From Methanobrevibacter millerae (GTDB lineage Archaea; Methanobacteriota; Methanobacteria; Methanobacteriales; Methanobacteriaceae): a DNA stretch of 64,000 nt. Below the pieces are notes generated by a model. The model ran no database searches, was not told where the DNA came from, and worked only from the letters and a program-made list of their open reading frames with translations. The translations under genes were made by a program, and so were the position numbers. Where the stretch lies: contig NZ_CP011266.1 in the NCBI RefSeq assembly GCF_001477655.1, positions 124,001 to 188,000 on the forward strand, read 5' to 3'. Below, one piece after another: positions 32,906-41,700 of the stretch (position 1 is the stretch's first letter; each line of letters opens with the position of its first letter).

Positions 32906-34403
32906 AAAAACATTTGGAGTTATCGGCGTTTGCGGCGCAAATGGTAATTTGATTGCAAGAATACTTGAAGAGAGAGGATATGATGTAATTGGAACAGATT
33001 TGTCCTCTGCTGAAAAATGCAGATTTTCAAAATCTCTTGAAGGTTATGATATGGAATTGTATTATGGAGAAACTCCTGATGAATTTTTTGAAAAATCAGA
33101 TTATATCGTACCTCCAGCAAGTCTATCTAAAAAATCAGCTATTTTCAAAAAGATAGACAAGTCATTGTTTGAATTGGAGGATGTAATAGATAATTTTCAC
33201 ACAGAAAAGCCAGTATTTGGAATAACGGGCACTAACGGAAAGACAACCACTACAACTCTTCTTAAAAAAATAGCCTATGACAATGGAATTGAACCTGCAG
33301 AACATAATCTGGAAAAGATGCAGGGAAATGCAGAATACATTCCAATTTTACAGTCAAGACTTCATGGGGATGTGGCCATTTTGGAAGTTGGAACCTTTGG
33401 GGTCCCTGGAACTGTTAAAAGAATTGTAGAATGTGCTGAAATACAGGCAGGATTGATAACCAATATCACTCCTGATCATTTGGATAGTCTTGGAAGCTTT
33501 ATGGATTACGCTCATGTTAAGGGTGAATTCATTGGGGAATTGAACAGTAAACAGCTAATTGTCAACGGTCAGGATCCGACAATAATGGGTCTTTTAAGGG
33601 AATATGATTTCAACGGTGATTTGATAACATTTGGTATTGATTGGATGCCGGAAAGTGTCAATTCTAAAGAATGTGTATGTGGTCGTGAAATTAAAGTAAA
33701 GGAAATAATTTCCGGATGCGGATATTACTTCTGCCCATGCGGCATTACAACTCCTCAGGTGGATTATATTGCAACAAATATAGATTTGAAAAATCGTAGA
33801 TTTGATTTGCACACTCCTGATGAGAAGTTGGAAGTTCAAATGTCAATTGACGGACTTCATAATGTCTATAATGTCACTGGTGTTATCATTGCAGCTCATG
33901 AATTTTTAAAATTGCCTTATGATAAAATTTTAGAGTCAGTTGCTACATTCACGGGCGTTGAGGGAAGAATGGAGAAAGTGGCTGAAATCAATTCCACGGA
34001 AATTTATGTTGACTATGCACACAATCCTGCTGGTGTTCAAACTGTTTTAGACCAATTTGAAAAATTATTCGGTGATTTTACTTGTGTAATTACTGTATCA
34101 TCAGAATCAGGTCATGATGGGGATTTGGCAATATTCAACAATGCATTGGAATATGCAAAATATGTTGTTCCTGCATCAGCAGCATCACAAAAGATTGCTT
34201 GTGAACTTATTAGGGATGATTCTTCTTTAACTGAAAAAATATTATTTGATCATGTTGATGATTTCGTTAAGAAAGGAACCCTTGGAGCTAGCTATGATGA
34301 AGTTAGAGAGGGAATTGAAAAAGCATTAACTATGGATTGTGGTTTGATTGTAGCTATTGGTGAGGCTGCAACTAAATTCAAGTCATGTGTTGATGATTTA
34401 TAG
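32898..34403 (+). CDS. Second Mur ligase family protein with a Cys-rich insertion
   Basis: About 501 residues from ATG 32898. The frame extends 21 bases upstream, but ATG 32898 gives the expected MTKKTFGVIGVCGANGN start and a normal 8-base overlap. Motifs: P-loop GITGTNGKTTTTTLL, central TNITPDHLDSLG, and C-terminal EGRMEKV with VDYAHNPAGVQTVL, a textbook Mur ligase series closest to MurE/MurC-like or MurT-like enzymes. Cys259, Cys261, Cys274, Cys279 and Cys281 form a CxC...CxxxxCxC cluster likely to bind zinc, in the central domain where MurT proteins also carry a zinc ribbon. It probably ligates an amino acid during pseudomurein precursor synthesis together with the upstream enzyme. The substrate is not inferred. 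Confidence 0.85.
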   Translation: MTKKTFGVIGVCGANGNLIARILEERGYDVIGTDLSSAEKCRFSKSLEGYDMELYYGETPDEFFEKSDYIVPPASLSKKSAIFKKIDKSLFELEDVIDNFHTEKPVFGITGTNGKTTTTTLLKKIAYDNGIEPAEHNLEKMQGNAEYIPILQSRLHGDVAILEVGTFGVPGTVKRIVECAEIQAGLITNITPDHLDSLGSFMDYAHVKGEFIGELNSKQLIVNGQDPTIMGLLREYDFNGDLITFGIDWMPESVNSKECVCGREIKVKEIISGCGYYFCPCGITTPQVDYIATNIDLKNRRFDLHTPDEKLEVQMSIDGLHNVYNVTGVIIAAHEFLKLPYDKILESVATFTGVEGRMEKVAEINSTEIYVDYAHNPAGVQTVLDQFEKLFGDFTCVITVSSESGHDGDLAIFNNALEYAKYVVPASAASQKIACELIRDDSSLTEKILFDHVDDFVKKGTLGASYDEVREGIEKALTMDCGLIVAIGEAATKFKSCVDDL

Positions 34404-34409
34404 GGTTTT

Positions 34410-34449
34410 AGTGTTAAAAAATAAAGGATAGGTTTAAAATTAAACCTAT
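34410..34449 (-). terminator. Hairpin terminator of the second small secreted-protein gene
   Basis: ATAGGTTTAA (34428-34437) pairs with TTAAACCTAT (34440-34449). Read on the minus strand, the stem contains the TAG stop and is followed by a T-rich tract (complement of 34412-34424). It may also slow readthrough from the Mur ligase gene on the other strand. Confidence 0.65.
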
Positions 34450-34961
34450 TTGAGAATTTCATTTATTGTTGCTTCATCAGATGCATCGATTTGAATCATT
34501 TTACCGTCTTCAAGGTATGTGAAAGTTACGGTACCATCAGTATTTTTTTCTAAGAAACCTGCATGGTTTTCTATTGTTTGATTTTGTGAATTAGTTGAAG
34601 CTGGGGTGTATTTGTTAAGGTCTGCATCTTTCATATAGATATATTTGACAGAAATTGCTTTATCACCGTTTGTGAAATAAGCAGCAGACATTTTAGCGCC
34701 ATCAGCACCACTTACGTTTGCAAGTACGCCAGTCAATGTTTTATTATCATTTTGATTGTATCCGTTAGGTATTTTAAATTGTTTGTCGTTTATTTTCAAT
34801 ACTCCGTCTTTGTAATCTACAGTAGCAACATCTCCGTCACTACTTACACTGGAACTACTACTGCTTTGGCTTCCAAAGGAGAATTCCCATGCACTAACTG
34901 CGCCTACAGCAATACAGAGAGTAACCAATGCAATTAGTATTAACATTATTTTTCTTTTCAT
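34446..34961 (-). CDS. Small secreted protein, paralogue of the one at 4819-5229
   Basis: 171 residues from ATG 34961. A signal peptide (MKRKIMLILIALVTLCIAVG, cleavage likely after VSA) is followed by a Ser-rich stretch (about 30-40) and a polar globular part. The frame begins at a GTG at 34970 that lies inside the ribosome site AGGTGATAA, so ATG 34961 is the true start. The C-terminal half resembles the small secreted protein at 4819: IPNGY, GFLEKNTDG and the ending EATINEILK. No family function is known to me. It lies convergent with the Mur ligase pair and divergent from hef. An interrupted inverted repeat upstream may be regulatory. Confidence 0.75.
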   Translation of the reverse strand: MKRKIMLILIALVTLCIAVGAVSAWEFSFGSQSSSSSSVSSDGDVATVDYKDGVLKINDKQFKIPNGYNQNDNKTLTGVLANVSGADGAKMSAAYFTNGDKAISVKYIYMKDADLNKYTPASTNSQNQTIENHAGFLEKNTDGTVTFTYLEDGKMIQIDASDEATINEILK

Positions 34962-34980
34962 TGTTATCACCTATAATTAA

Positions 34981-35005
34981 TGTAGTATGTAAAAAAGACA
35001 CTACA
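34981..35005. promoter_or_regulatory. Interrupted inverted repeat upstream of the second secreted-protein gene
   Basis: TGTAGT (34981-34986) and ACTACA (35000-35005) are exact reverse complements 13 bases apart. They lie about 10-30 bases upstream of the ribosome site, a position like that of the palindrome at 5240-5260, though the sequences differ. Confidence 0.35.
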
Positions 35006-35073
35006 AAGTATATTTTATTACTTTTTATTTAAATATGTGTATGCTTTATTTCTTGTCAAATGCTCTCACTATC

Positions 35074-35083
35074 TTTATAAATA
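35074..35083 (+). promoter_or_regulatory. TATA box of hef, consistent with a leaderless mRNA
   Basis: TTTATAAATA is centred about 26 bases before ATG 35105. No ribosome site lies between, so transcription should start at or next to the ATG. Confidence 0.6.
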
Positions 35084-35104
35084 GTCATTTACTAAAATTA
35101 CATT

Positions 35105-37423
35105 ATGGCTACTTATATTAAACATCCTTTAATAAAAAAAGATTCTATTGAATCAAGATTATATCAGCAGGTTTTAGCGGGGGATGTTTTAAAAAAGGGA
35201 AACACCATGGTTGTTGCGCCAACCGCTTTGGGAAAGACTATTGTTGCGATATTGGTTGCAGCAGATAGGTTGCAAAAAGTTAAGAATTCTAAAGTTCTTA
35301 TTTTATCTCCATCAAAGCCATTGGCCATTCAGCATGAAGCCAGCTTTAAGGAGTTTTTAACGCTTCCATGTTCATCAATTACTGGGGCTGTCAAAACCGA
35401 TGAACGTGTTAAACGATGGGAAGAGTCAAGGATAATATCTGCAACACCTCAAACGGTAGAGTCAGATTTGTTGAATGGCAGGTATGATTTAAGCAGTGTT
35501 TCATTAATTGTTTTTGATGAATGTCACCATGGTGTCGGTGCATATTCTTATGTCTATTTGGCATCAAGATATGTTAAAGAATCCAATTTTAATCTAATAT
35601 TGGGATTGACTGCTTCTCCGGGTTCTGATAAAACTAAAATCAAGGAAGTATGTGAAAACCTATACATTCAAAATATTGTGGTCAAGACTGAAAATGATCG
35701 TGATGTCAAGCCATATTTCAATCCTGTCACTATTGATTGGGTTAGAATCAAAATGAGTGAGGAACTGGATAAGATTAACAAATCTTTGGAAAAGGCTCTT
35801 AAAATCAGATTGAAGACTCTTAAGAATATGGGAATATTAAAAACGATTTCTGTTACTAAAGTTGATATATTAAAAACTCGTGGCCGCATTCAAGGAGAAA
35901 TTGCAAGATCCACTTCTCCTCCAAAGGAATTGTTTCAGGTAATTTCCATTTTAAGTGCAGTTATCAATATTCAACATGCACAGGAGCTTGTTGAAACTCA
36001 AGGGGTCCATCCATTCAATAAGTATATTATGCGATTGCGCAAAAAGAAAACCAAGGCCGCCAAATCATTGATGAATGATCCAAACTTTTCACGTGCCGTA
36101 AGGTTGGCTCATAATGCTGAGAAAAATGGTTGGGAACATCCAAAACTCAGAACTTTGGCCGAAATCCTTAAAAAGGAATTGGGTACAGGTGATGGTCAGA
36201 CTACTCTTCAAACCACAAGATATGGTGATAAGAAAGATAAAAAAGCTTCAAAAGTCATTGTGTTTACTCAATTTAGGGATACATTGGAAATGATTCACGA
36301 AAAACTTGAAAGTGAAGGAATCAAATCTGCAAAATTCTTCGGTCAGGGAACTAAGGATGGCGAAAAGGGGTTGACTCAAAAGGAACAAAAGGAAATCATA
36401 AAGGCATTCCGAATGGGTGAATATGATGTTTTGATTTCAACCAGTGTTGCTGAAGAGGGTATTGATATTCCTGCTGTTGACCTGGTTGTATTGTATGAGC
36501 CTGTTCCATCTGAGGTGCGAATGATTCAGCGTCGTGGAAGAACCGGTCGTAAAAGAACCGGCCGTGTTAAAGTTTTAATTACAAACGGCACTCGTGATGA
36601 AGGTTATTACTGGTCTTCTGTAAGAAAAGAGAACAACATGAAAAACCAGTTGATAGATCCTAATGTTTTAAAGGAATTGAATGAATCTGCCGTTGCAAGA
36701 ATGGATAATGAAAAAAGAGTTAAGGTAATTGATAAGCCTAAAGAAGAGAAATTGCCTTTGGTTTATGCAGATTCTCGTGAAGGAAACTCTAAAGTAATCA
36801 GATATTTGTCACAAATGGAAATGGATGTTAAAGTGCAATCAATGGCAGTTGCAGATTATCAGGTAAGTGATGAAGTGGCAATTGAGCGAAAAACCGCTAA
36901 AGATTTTGTAAGTTCAATGATTGACAAGCGCTTATTCAAACAGGCACGAGAACTTTCCGAAGAGTTCAAAAGACCTTTGATGATTCTTGAGGGGGATGAC
37001 TTATACTCAGGCATGGTAAATCCAAATGCAATAAGGGGAACCATTGCATCAATTGCACTGGACTTTGGAATTAGCATTATACCAACTAGGGATGCTCAGG
37101 ATACTGCAGCTATGATTAAACGTATTGCTATTCGAGAACAGTCTGGTGAAAAGGCTAATATTCAAATCCGTACTGATAAAAAACCGGTTAGCTTATGGGA
37201 ACAGCAGCTATTTATTGTTGAATCCTTGCCTAGTATTGGTCCGGTCAATGCTAAAAATTTATTGGAGCATTTTGGTAGTGTTTCTGATGTATTTAATGCA
37301 TCTGAAAGTGAATTAATGGAAGTTGAAGGTATTGGAAAAATCACTGCTCAAAGCATTCGTAAGGTTATTGATTCAAAATATTTGTATTTCAAAAAAGAAA
37401 TTAAAGAGAAAAAACTTTTGTAA
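35105..37423 (+). CDS. hef: Hef: archaeal FANCM/XPF-type helicase-nuclease
   Basis: 772 residues, the normal length for archaeal Hef. The N-terminal superfamily 2 helicase has motif I APTALGKT (38-45), motif II DECHH (from 138), motif III TASPGS and motif VI QRRGRTGRKRTGR (about 474-486). The C-terminal half is an XPF/ERCC4 nuclease with YADSREGN and the catalytic VAIERKTAKDF near 590, and it ends in tandem helix-hairpin-helix motifs (LPSIGPVNAKNLL and VEGIGKITAQSI). Hef acts on stalled replication forks, unwinding and cutting fork-structured DNA. It stands alone, with a leaderless-type promoter and no cotranscribed neighbour. Confidence 0.95.
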   Translation: MATYIKHPLIKKDSIESRLYQQVLAGDVLKKGNTMVVAPTALGKTIVAILVAADRLQKVKNSKVLILSPSKPLAIQHEASFKEFLTLPCSSITGAVKTDERVKRWEESRIISATPQTVESDLLNGRYDLSSVSLIVFDECHHGVGAYSYVYLASRYVKESNFNLILGLTASPGSDKTKIKEVCENLYIQNIVVKTENDRDVKPYFNPVTIDWVRIKMSEELDKINKSLEKALKIRLKTLKNMGILKTISVTKVDILKTRGRIQGEIARSTSPPKELFQVISILSAVINIQHAQELVETQGVHPFNKYIMRLRKKKTKAAKSLMNDPNFSRAVRLAHNAEKNGWEHPKLRTLAEILKKELGTGDGQTTLQTTRYGDKKDKKASKVIVFTQFRDTLEMIHEKLESEGIKSAKFFGQGTKDGEKGLTQKEQKEIIKAFRMGEYDVLISTSVAEEGIDIPAVDLVVLYEPVPSEVRMIQRRGRTGRKRTGRVKVLITNGTRDEGYYWSSVRKENNMKNQLIDPNVLKELNESAVARMDNEKRVKVIDKPKEEKLPLVYADSREGNSKVIRYLSQMEMDVKVQSMAVADYQVSDEVAIERKTAKDFVSSMIDKRLFKQARELSEEFKRPLMILEGDDLYSGMVNPNAIRGTIASIALDFGISIIPTRDAQDTAAMIKRIAIREQSGEKANIQIRTDKKPVSLWEQQLFIVESLPSIGPVNAKNLLEHFGSVSDVFNASESELMEVEGIGKITAQSIRKVIDSKYLYFKKEIKEKKLL

Positions 37424-37513
37424 TCTATTTTAACATTTTTTTGTTAATAAGTAGATATTTGTTTAAAATAATTAAATTTTATTTTTTATTTTATATTATT
37501 CATTCATTAGGTA

Positions 37514-37593
37514 TAATTTATATTAATTTTTTTGAACAGTTATTAATAATTAATTGTTATATATTATACATAATAACTGTTTAATATAAATTA
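37514..37593. repeat. 80-bp imperfect palindrome
   Basis: TAATTTATATTAA (37514-37526) plus AACAGTTATTA (37535-37545) pair with TAATAACTGTT (37571-37581) and TTAATATAAATTA (37581-37593). The 11-bp inner arms are perfect. The left arm has an extra T-rich stretch between its two blocks, and a 25-base AT-rich centre separates the arms. It could be the hef terminator region, a MITE-like remnant or a cruciform site. Confidence 0.7.
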
Positions 37594-37641
37594 GTTGGCA
37601 TCCTTTTTTGTTTAATTTAACCCATTATTTTTTCTTATTTT

Positions 37642-38515
37642 GGGCTGTTAAAAAGTTAGTTGATTGAATTTTGTTTTATTTTTTTATATTTTTTTCTGTT
37701 TTATCTTTAGAAATATTTATATACTGCATGTATTTCTGTAGTTTGGTTAATATTTACACTTGAAATAATGCTTCAGTATTTTTTAAAAATAAGAATAAAT
37801 AATGTAAAACTTGTGGTAAATTAACTCAAACTGAATTTTTAGAGGATTATGGTGCTTATTCATATTTTAACAAAAATATTATTGTTAAATCAAATAAATC
37901 AAAAGAATTGGATAATATTTCTCTTAGAAATCTTGCCAAATATCATGGAATTTTCAATAACATTCATATATCTCATGAAACTATTCGCAAATCATTAATT
38001 TTAACTAATAACTTATTTTATGTTAATTTTGATTTGAATTTATCTGGTTGTTATGGTTATGATGTTCAATGGATTAGAGTAGAACGTGTGTGGTATTGTC
38101 TTAGAGTACAAAATAGAAATATGTGTGGAAAAAGAAATTAAAGAAGAAAAAGCTCAAATAACTGGATATAAAAACTTATTTTTTGAATTATTCAAATAAA
38201 AATCATATGATGAATCAATGAATTATACTGAATTCTTAAAAAAAGAAATAAAATATTTTTTTAAAATTCTGAAAAAAATATTTGAAAAGAAACTTTTTTC
38301 TAAACTATAAAAAAATACTTAAATTACTTAAATAAAGAATATTACAATAAATTAGAAAAAACAAACAATCTATTGGGGAATTACAAGGAAAATAACATTA
38401 CCAAAATCAGAAAAGAAAAAATTCACAACATTAAAGGTGTATTTAATCAAATACTTCACAGAATAAAAAAACTGGAATGAAAATCAAAAAAATCAACTAA
38501 CTTTTTGACAGTGCC
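37642..38515 (+). mobile_element. Decayed insertion sequence with ~21-bp terminal inverted repeats
   Basis: The left end CTGTTAAAAAGTTAGTTGATT (37645-37665) and the reverse complement of 38491-38511 match at 20 of 21 positions. TATTTT occurs directly outside both ends (37636-37641 and 38516-38521), a possible target duplication. Total length is about 870 bp. The right end, read outward-in, begins GGCACTGTC, recalling IS6-type ends, but the family assignment is weak. Confidence 0.8.
37803..38480 (+). pseudogene. Degenerate transposase remnant of the 37642-38515 element
   Basis: From 37803 the frame reads CKTCGKLTQTEFLEDYG, a zinc-finger start typical of several transposases, then on to HISHETIRKSL and DVQWIRVERVWYC before ending at 38141. 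A TAA directly precedes the first Cys codon. Beyond 38120 the protein-like sequence continues in another frame (EKEIKEEKAQITGYKNLFF), then breaks repeatedly; a basic tail near 38340-38480 (NNLLGN, KGVFNQILHRIKK) resembles a transposase C-terminus. At least three frame breaks and the lost N-terminus make it inactive. Confidence 0.7.
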
Positions 38516-38747
38516 TATTTTTGACTATAAATATTTATATAATTAAAAAAACATAAAAAAACTATTGTTATCGTTATTTTTCATTAACGCAAAAAAATAA
38601 TCTTGAATAAGATAGCAATATGTGATTTATTGGGAAATTAATGATTGTTTTAGTTTATACGAATAATTATGTTAGTATAATTGATAATAGAACAATTTAG
38701 TAATATTACTTGGTGAATTACAACATTTAAATAAACTTTATATTACT
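38516..38747. promoter_or_regulatory. AT-rich promoter region of the 6316-residue adhesin
   Basis: About 230 bases without an ORF. Possible TATA elements are TTTATACG (38653-38660), TTTAAATA (38726-38733) and TTTATATTA (38737-38745). GGTGA at 38712-38716 is too far from ATG 38748 to be its ribosome site, so the start or a leaderless mode is unsettled. Confidence 0.35.
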
Positions 38748-41700
38748 ATGGGGGTTTTGTGTATTAACTCGAAGGGAAAGCTAATAATATTTGCATTAAT
38801 CCTGTGTGTATTTATTAGTCTATCTGCCGTATCTGCAGCAGACAATAGCACTGATGATGTAATATCTATTAGTAATTCAAATCAAAATGTCGAGATTCAA
38901 CAAACAGCTGTTGAATCAACAAGTGTTGAGAATACTACCTCTAATGATGAAGCTGTAACGGTTTCAGCAAATGGTGAAAATACAAGTAATGAAAGTAATG
39001 ATGAAAATGTAATTTTGACTGACGAAGATTTAAAAGAAATGGGGATTGTTTTAAAAGAACCATTGCTTGGTGTAAGTATTGGTGATGAAGATCTTTTAGG
39101 AGATTCCTGGACATATTCATGGGGTACTGATACTCTTTCATGGAATTATGTTTCCGTTCATTTAACAAGTAATTTACATACATCTACGCATGGTAGTCTA
39201 AGGTCAATTTCCGAATCTCCGGGTTACTTTAAGATTGGTTCTAAAAAATCAACTACATCATATGCGGGTGTAGAAATTAAAAATGGTCAAGGTTATTGGA
39301 CTTGGAATCTTTATATGAATGATGCAGGATTAACTCCAGGTCAAGAATATACCATAACTTATTTCTGTCATATGAATTATAAAAATGATAAATCTCAAAG
39401 TTGGGATGTTCACAATGGTCAAGACGCTCCTACTTCAACTGTTACTATACCATTAATTTCTACTACTTCCACATGCTCTGCTTCAGGTACTTCTTATGAG
39501 TATGGATCTAACTCTCCAGTTACTTTGTCTGGTACTGTGGGAGGTATTGTATCTAAGTTTGCTTCTTCCAAAACTGTTAAAATATATAGGGATAATTCAT
39601 ATTATACTTCCGTATCAACAGATAATTCTGGTTCATGGAGTTTTAAAATTCCAACAACTAGTGCAAATGCTGGTTCCCATTCATATTATGCGTATTATGA
39701 ACAAAGTACTTATTATTATGCTAGTGCCTCAAGTACTATTACTGTAACAACAAATGCCGGAACTCCAGCAATTACTCTTGAAAGAACTAATGTTAGTAGT
39801 GAATATCCTGGAAAACAAAAAGTAAAAGTTACAGTTAAAAATCAAAAAGGGGATGCTTTAAGTAATGTTCAGGTTAAAGGTGTGGGTTCTTCATTAAATG
39901 TTAATGGAGTCACTGCCGCTGATGGAACTGTAACATTCACGGTTGATAATTTAACTGTCGGTACTTATAATGATTGGGTTTTTTCAACTAGCCCTATAAA
40001 ATCCGGCAATATCGTTAATTATATTGCTACTTCAAAACAATTACCTTCTTTTACAATATCTAAAGCTACTCCAAACTTCGCACCATATTTCGATAAAAAT
40101 TATATTGAATATTGGGATGATGTAACTATTATTGGTGATATAGCTAAAGCTGGAGATCATTATGCTACTGGTACGGTAACTGTTAGTGATGGAGAAAGAA
40201 CTGGTTCTTATTATTTAAAAGAATCTGATGAAGGTCATTTTGAAGTAACTTTAAGAAATTTAAATGTTGGAAATAATAAAGAATTCACAGTTCAATATGA
40301 TGGTGATGATTATTATAAGGATTCAATTAAAAAAATATATCAAACTGTTAATCCACGTCCTGTAAATGTTACATTATATAGAGCTACTCCATATAATAGT
40401 ATGTATGGTGATAAGATTACTGTTACTGGTAAAGTGATTTATCCTACTACTGCTTCAAAACCTGTTGGTACTGTTAGTGTTACAGTTGGTGGTGTTAAAG
40501 GAACTGGTACTTTAGATGAAAATTCAGAATTCACACTTGATATAATTGGCGCTCAACCAGGTTCATATACTCAAGGTGTTGAAGTATATTATTCACCTGT
40601 TGGTGATAATAACTATAAATCTGGTGAACCTCAAACATTATCTTTTGATAAAATTAATATTATTAAGTATAGGCCTACTATTACAGCTAGTCTAACTAAT
40701 GGTGCATATTATTTCAATGGTCATGTTACTGTTAATGGTTCAGTACAGGGTCTTGTTGGTGATCAATATTATAAACCAAAAGGTTTCGTATATCTTTACA
40801 TGGATGGCGATGATACAAATATCGTAGGTAAATATGAGTTAAATGGTGTTGAAGATACATATACTATAAATGTTAATGCGTTAACTGTCGGTGAACATTA
40901 CTTTGATGTTTATTATGAAGGTGATGATTATTATCTTAATAATATCATATCTACTGATAAATTTACTGTAGCATCCGTTCCTGTTGACTTTAAAATAGAA
41001 CCAGCTAATGGATATTATAATGGTTCAGGCCCTAGTGCTTCTGTATTGGTTAATGTAACTCCTCGTTATGGTGGTGTTCCACCTATTGGTTATATTGAAG
41101 TAAGTCTTCCTGATGGTTCAAGAAAATGGACTCAGGAATTGGTAAATGGTAGTGCACGTGTTGGAATTACCAAACTTGGTGTTGGAACCTATGAAGGACT
41201 CATTGTTTCATATGTTTCTCAAAATCCTAATTATGATGATACAGTAAGTGATCAGACAACAGGATTTATAATATATCAAGGTAATCCTAATTTCTTAATT
41301 GATGCTCCAAGTATTGGTTATGGACAGGATGGATATATTTATATCCGTATTCAAAATGATGCAACTGGTATAGTTACAGTTTCAGGTTTAGGTGCTGAAA
41401 CTTTAGAATTTAATATTACTGAAGGCAATAAAACATTTAAAGTTGTTGCTCCTCAAGCAGGTTCATATAATTTAACTGGTGAATATTCCGGTGATCAAAA
41501 TTATACTTCTGCATCAGCGGATACAATGTTTTATATTGAACGTCCAGGTGCTCATATTGGAATTGATGTTTCTGATATAATGTACGGTAAAGATGCTGAA
41601 ATTGAGTTCTCAATTTATTCTAGCTCTGCAATGACTGATATTGCTACAAAAGCTAGAGGTTCAATACAAGTATTCGGATTAAACAATGATTCTGGATATG

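Noticed and set aside
34962-34970. GTG start for the second small secreted protein
   Set aside because: It lies inside the AGGTGAT ribosome site; ATG 34961 directly follows and begins a proper signal peptide.
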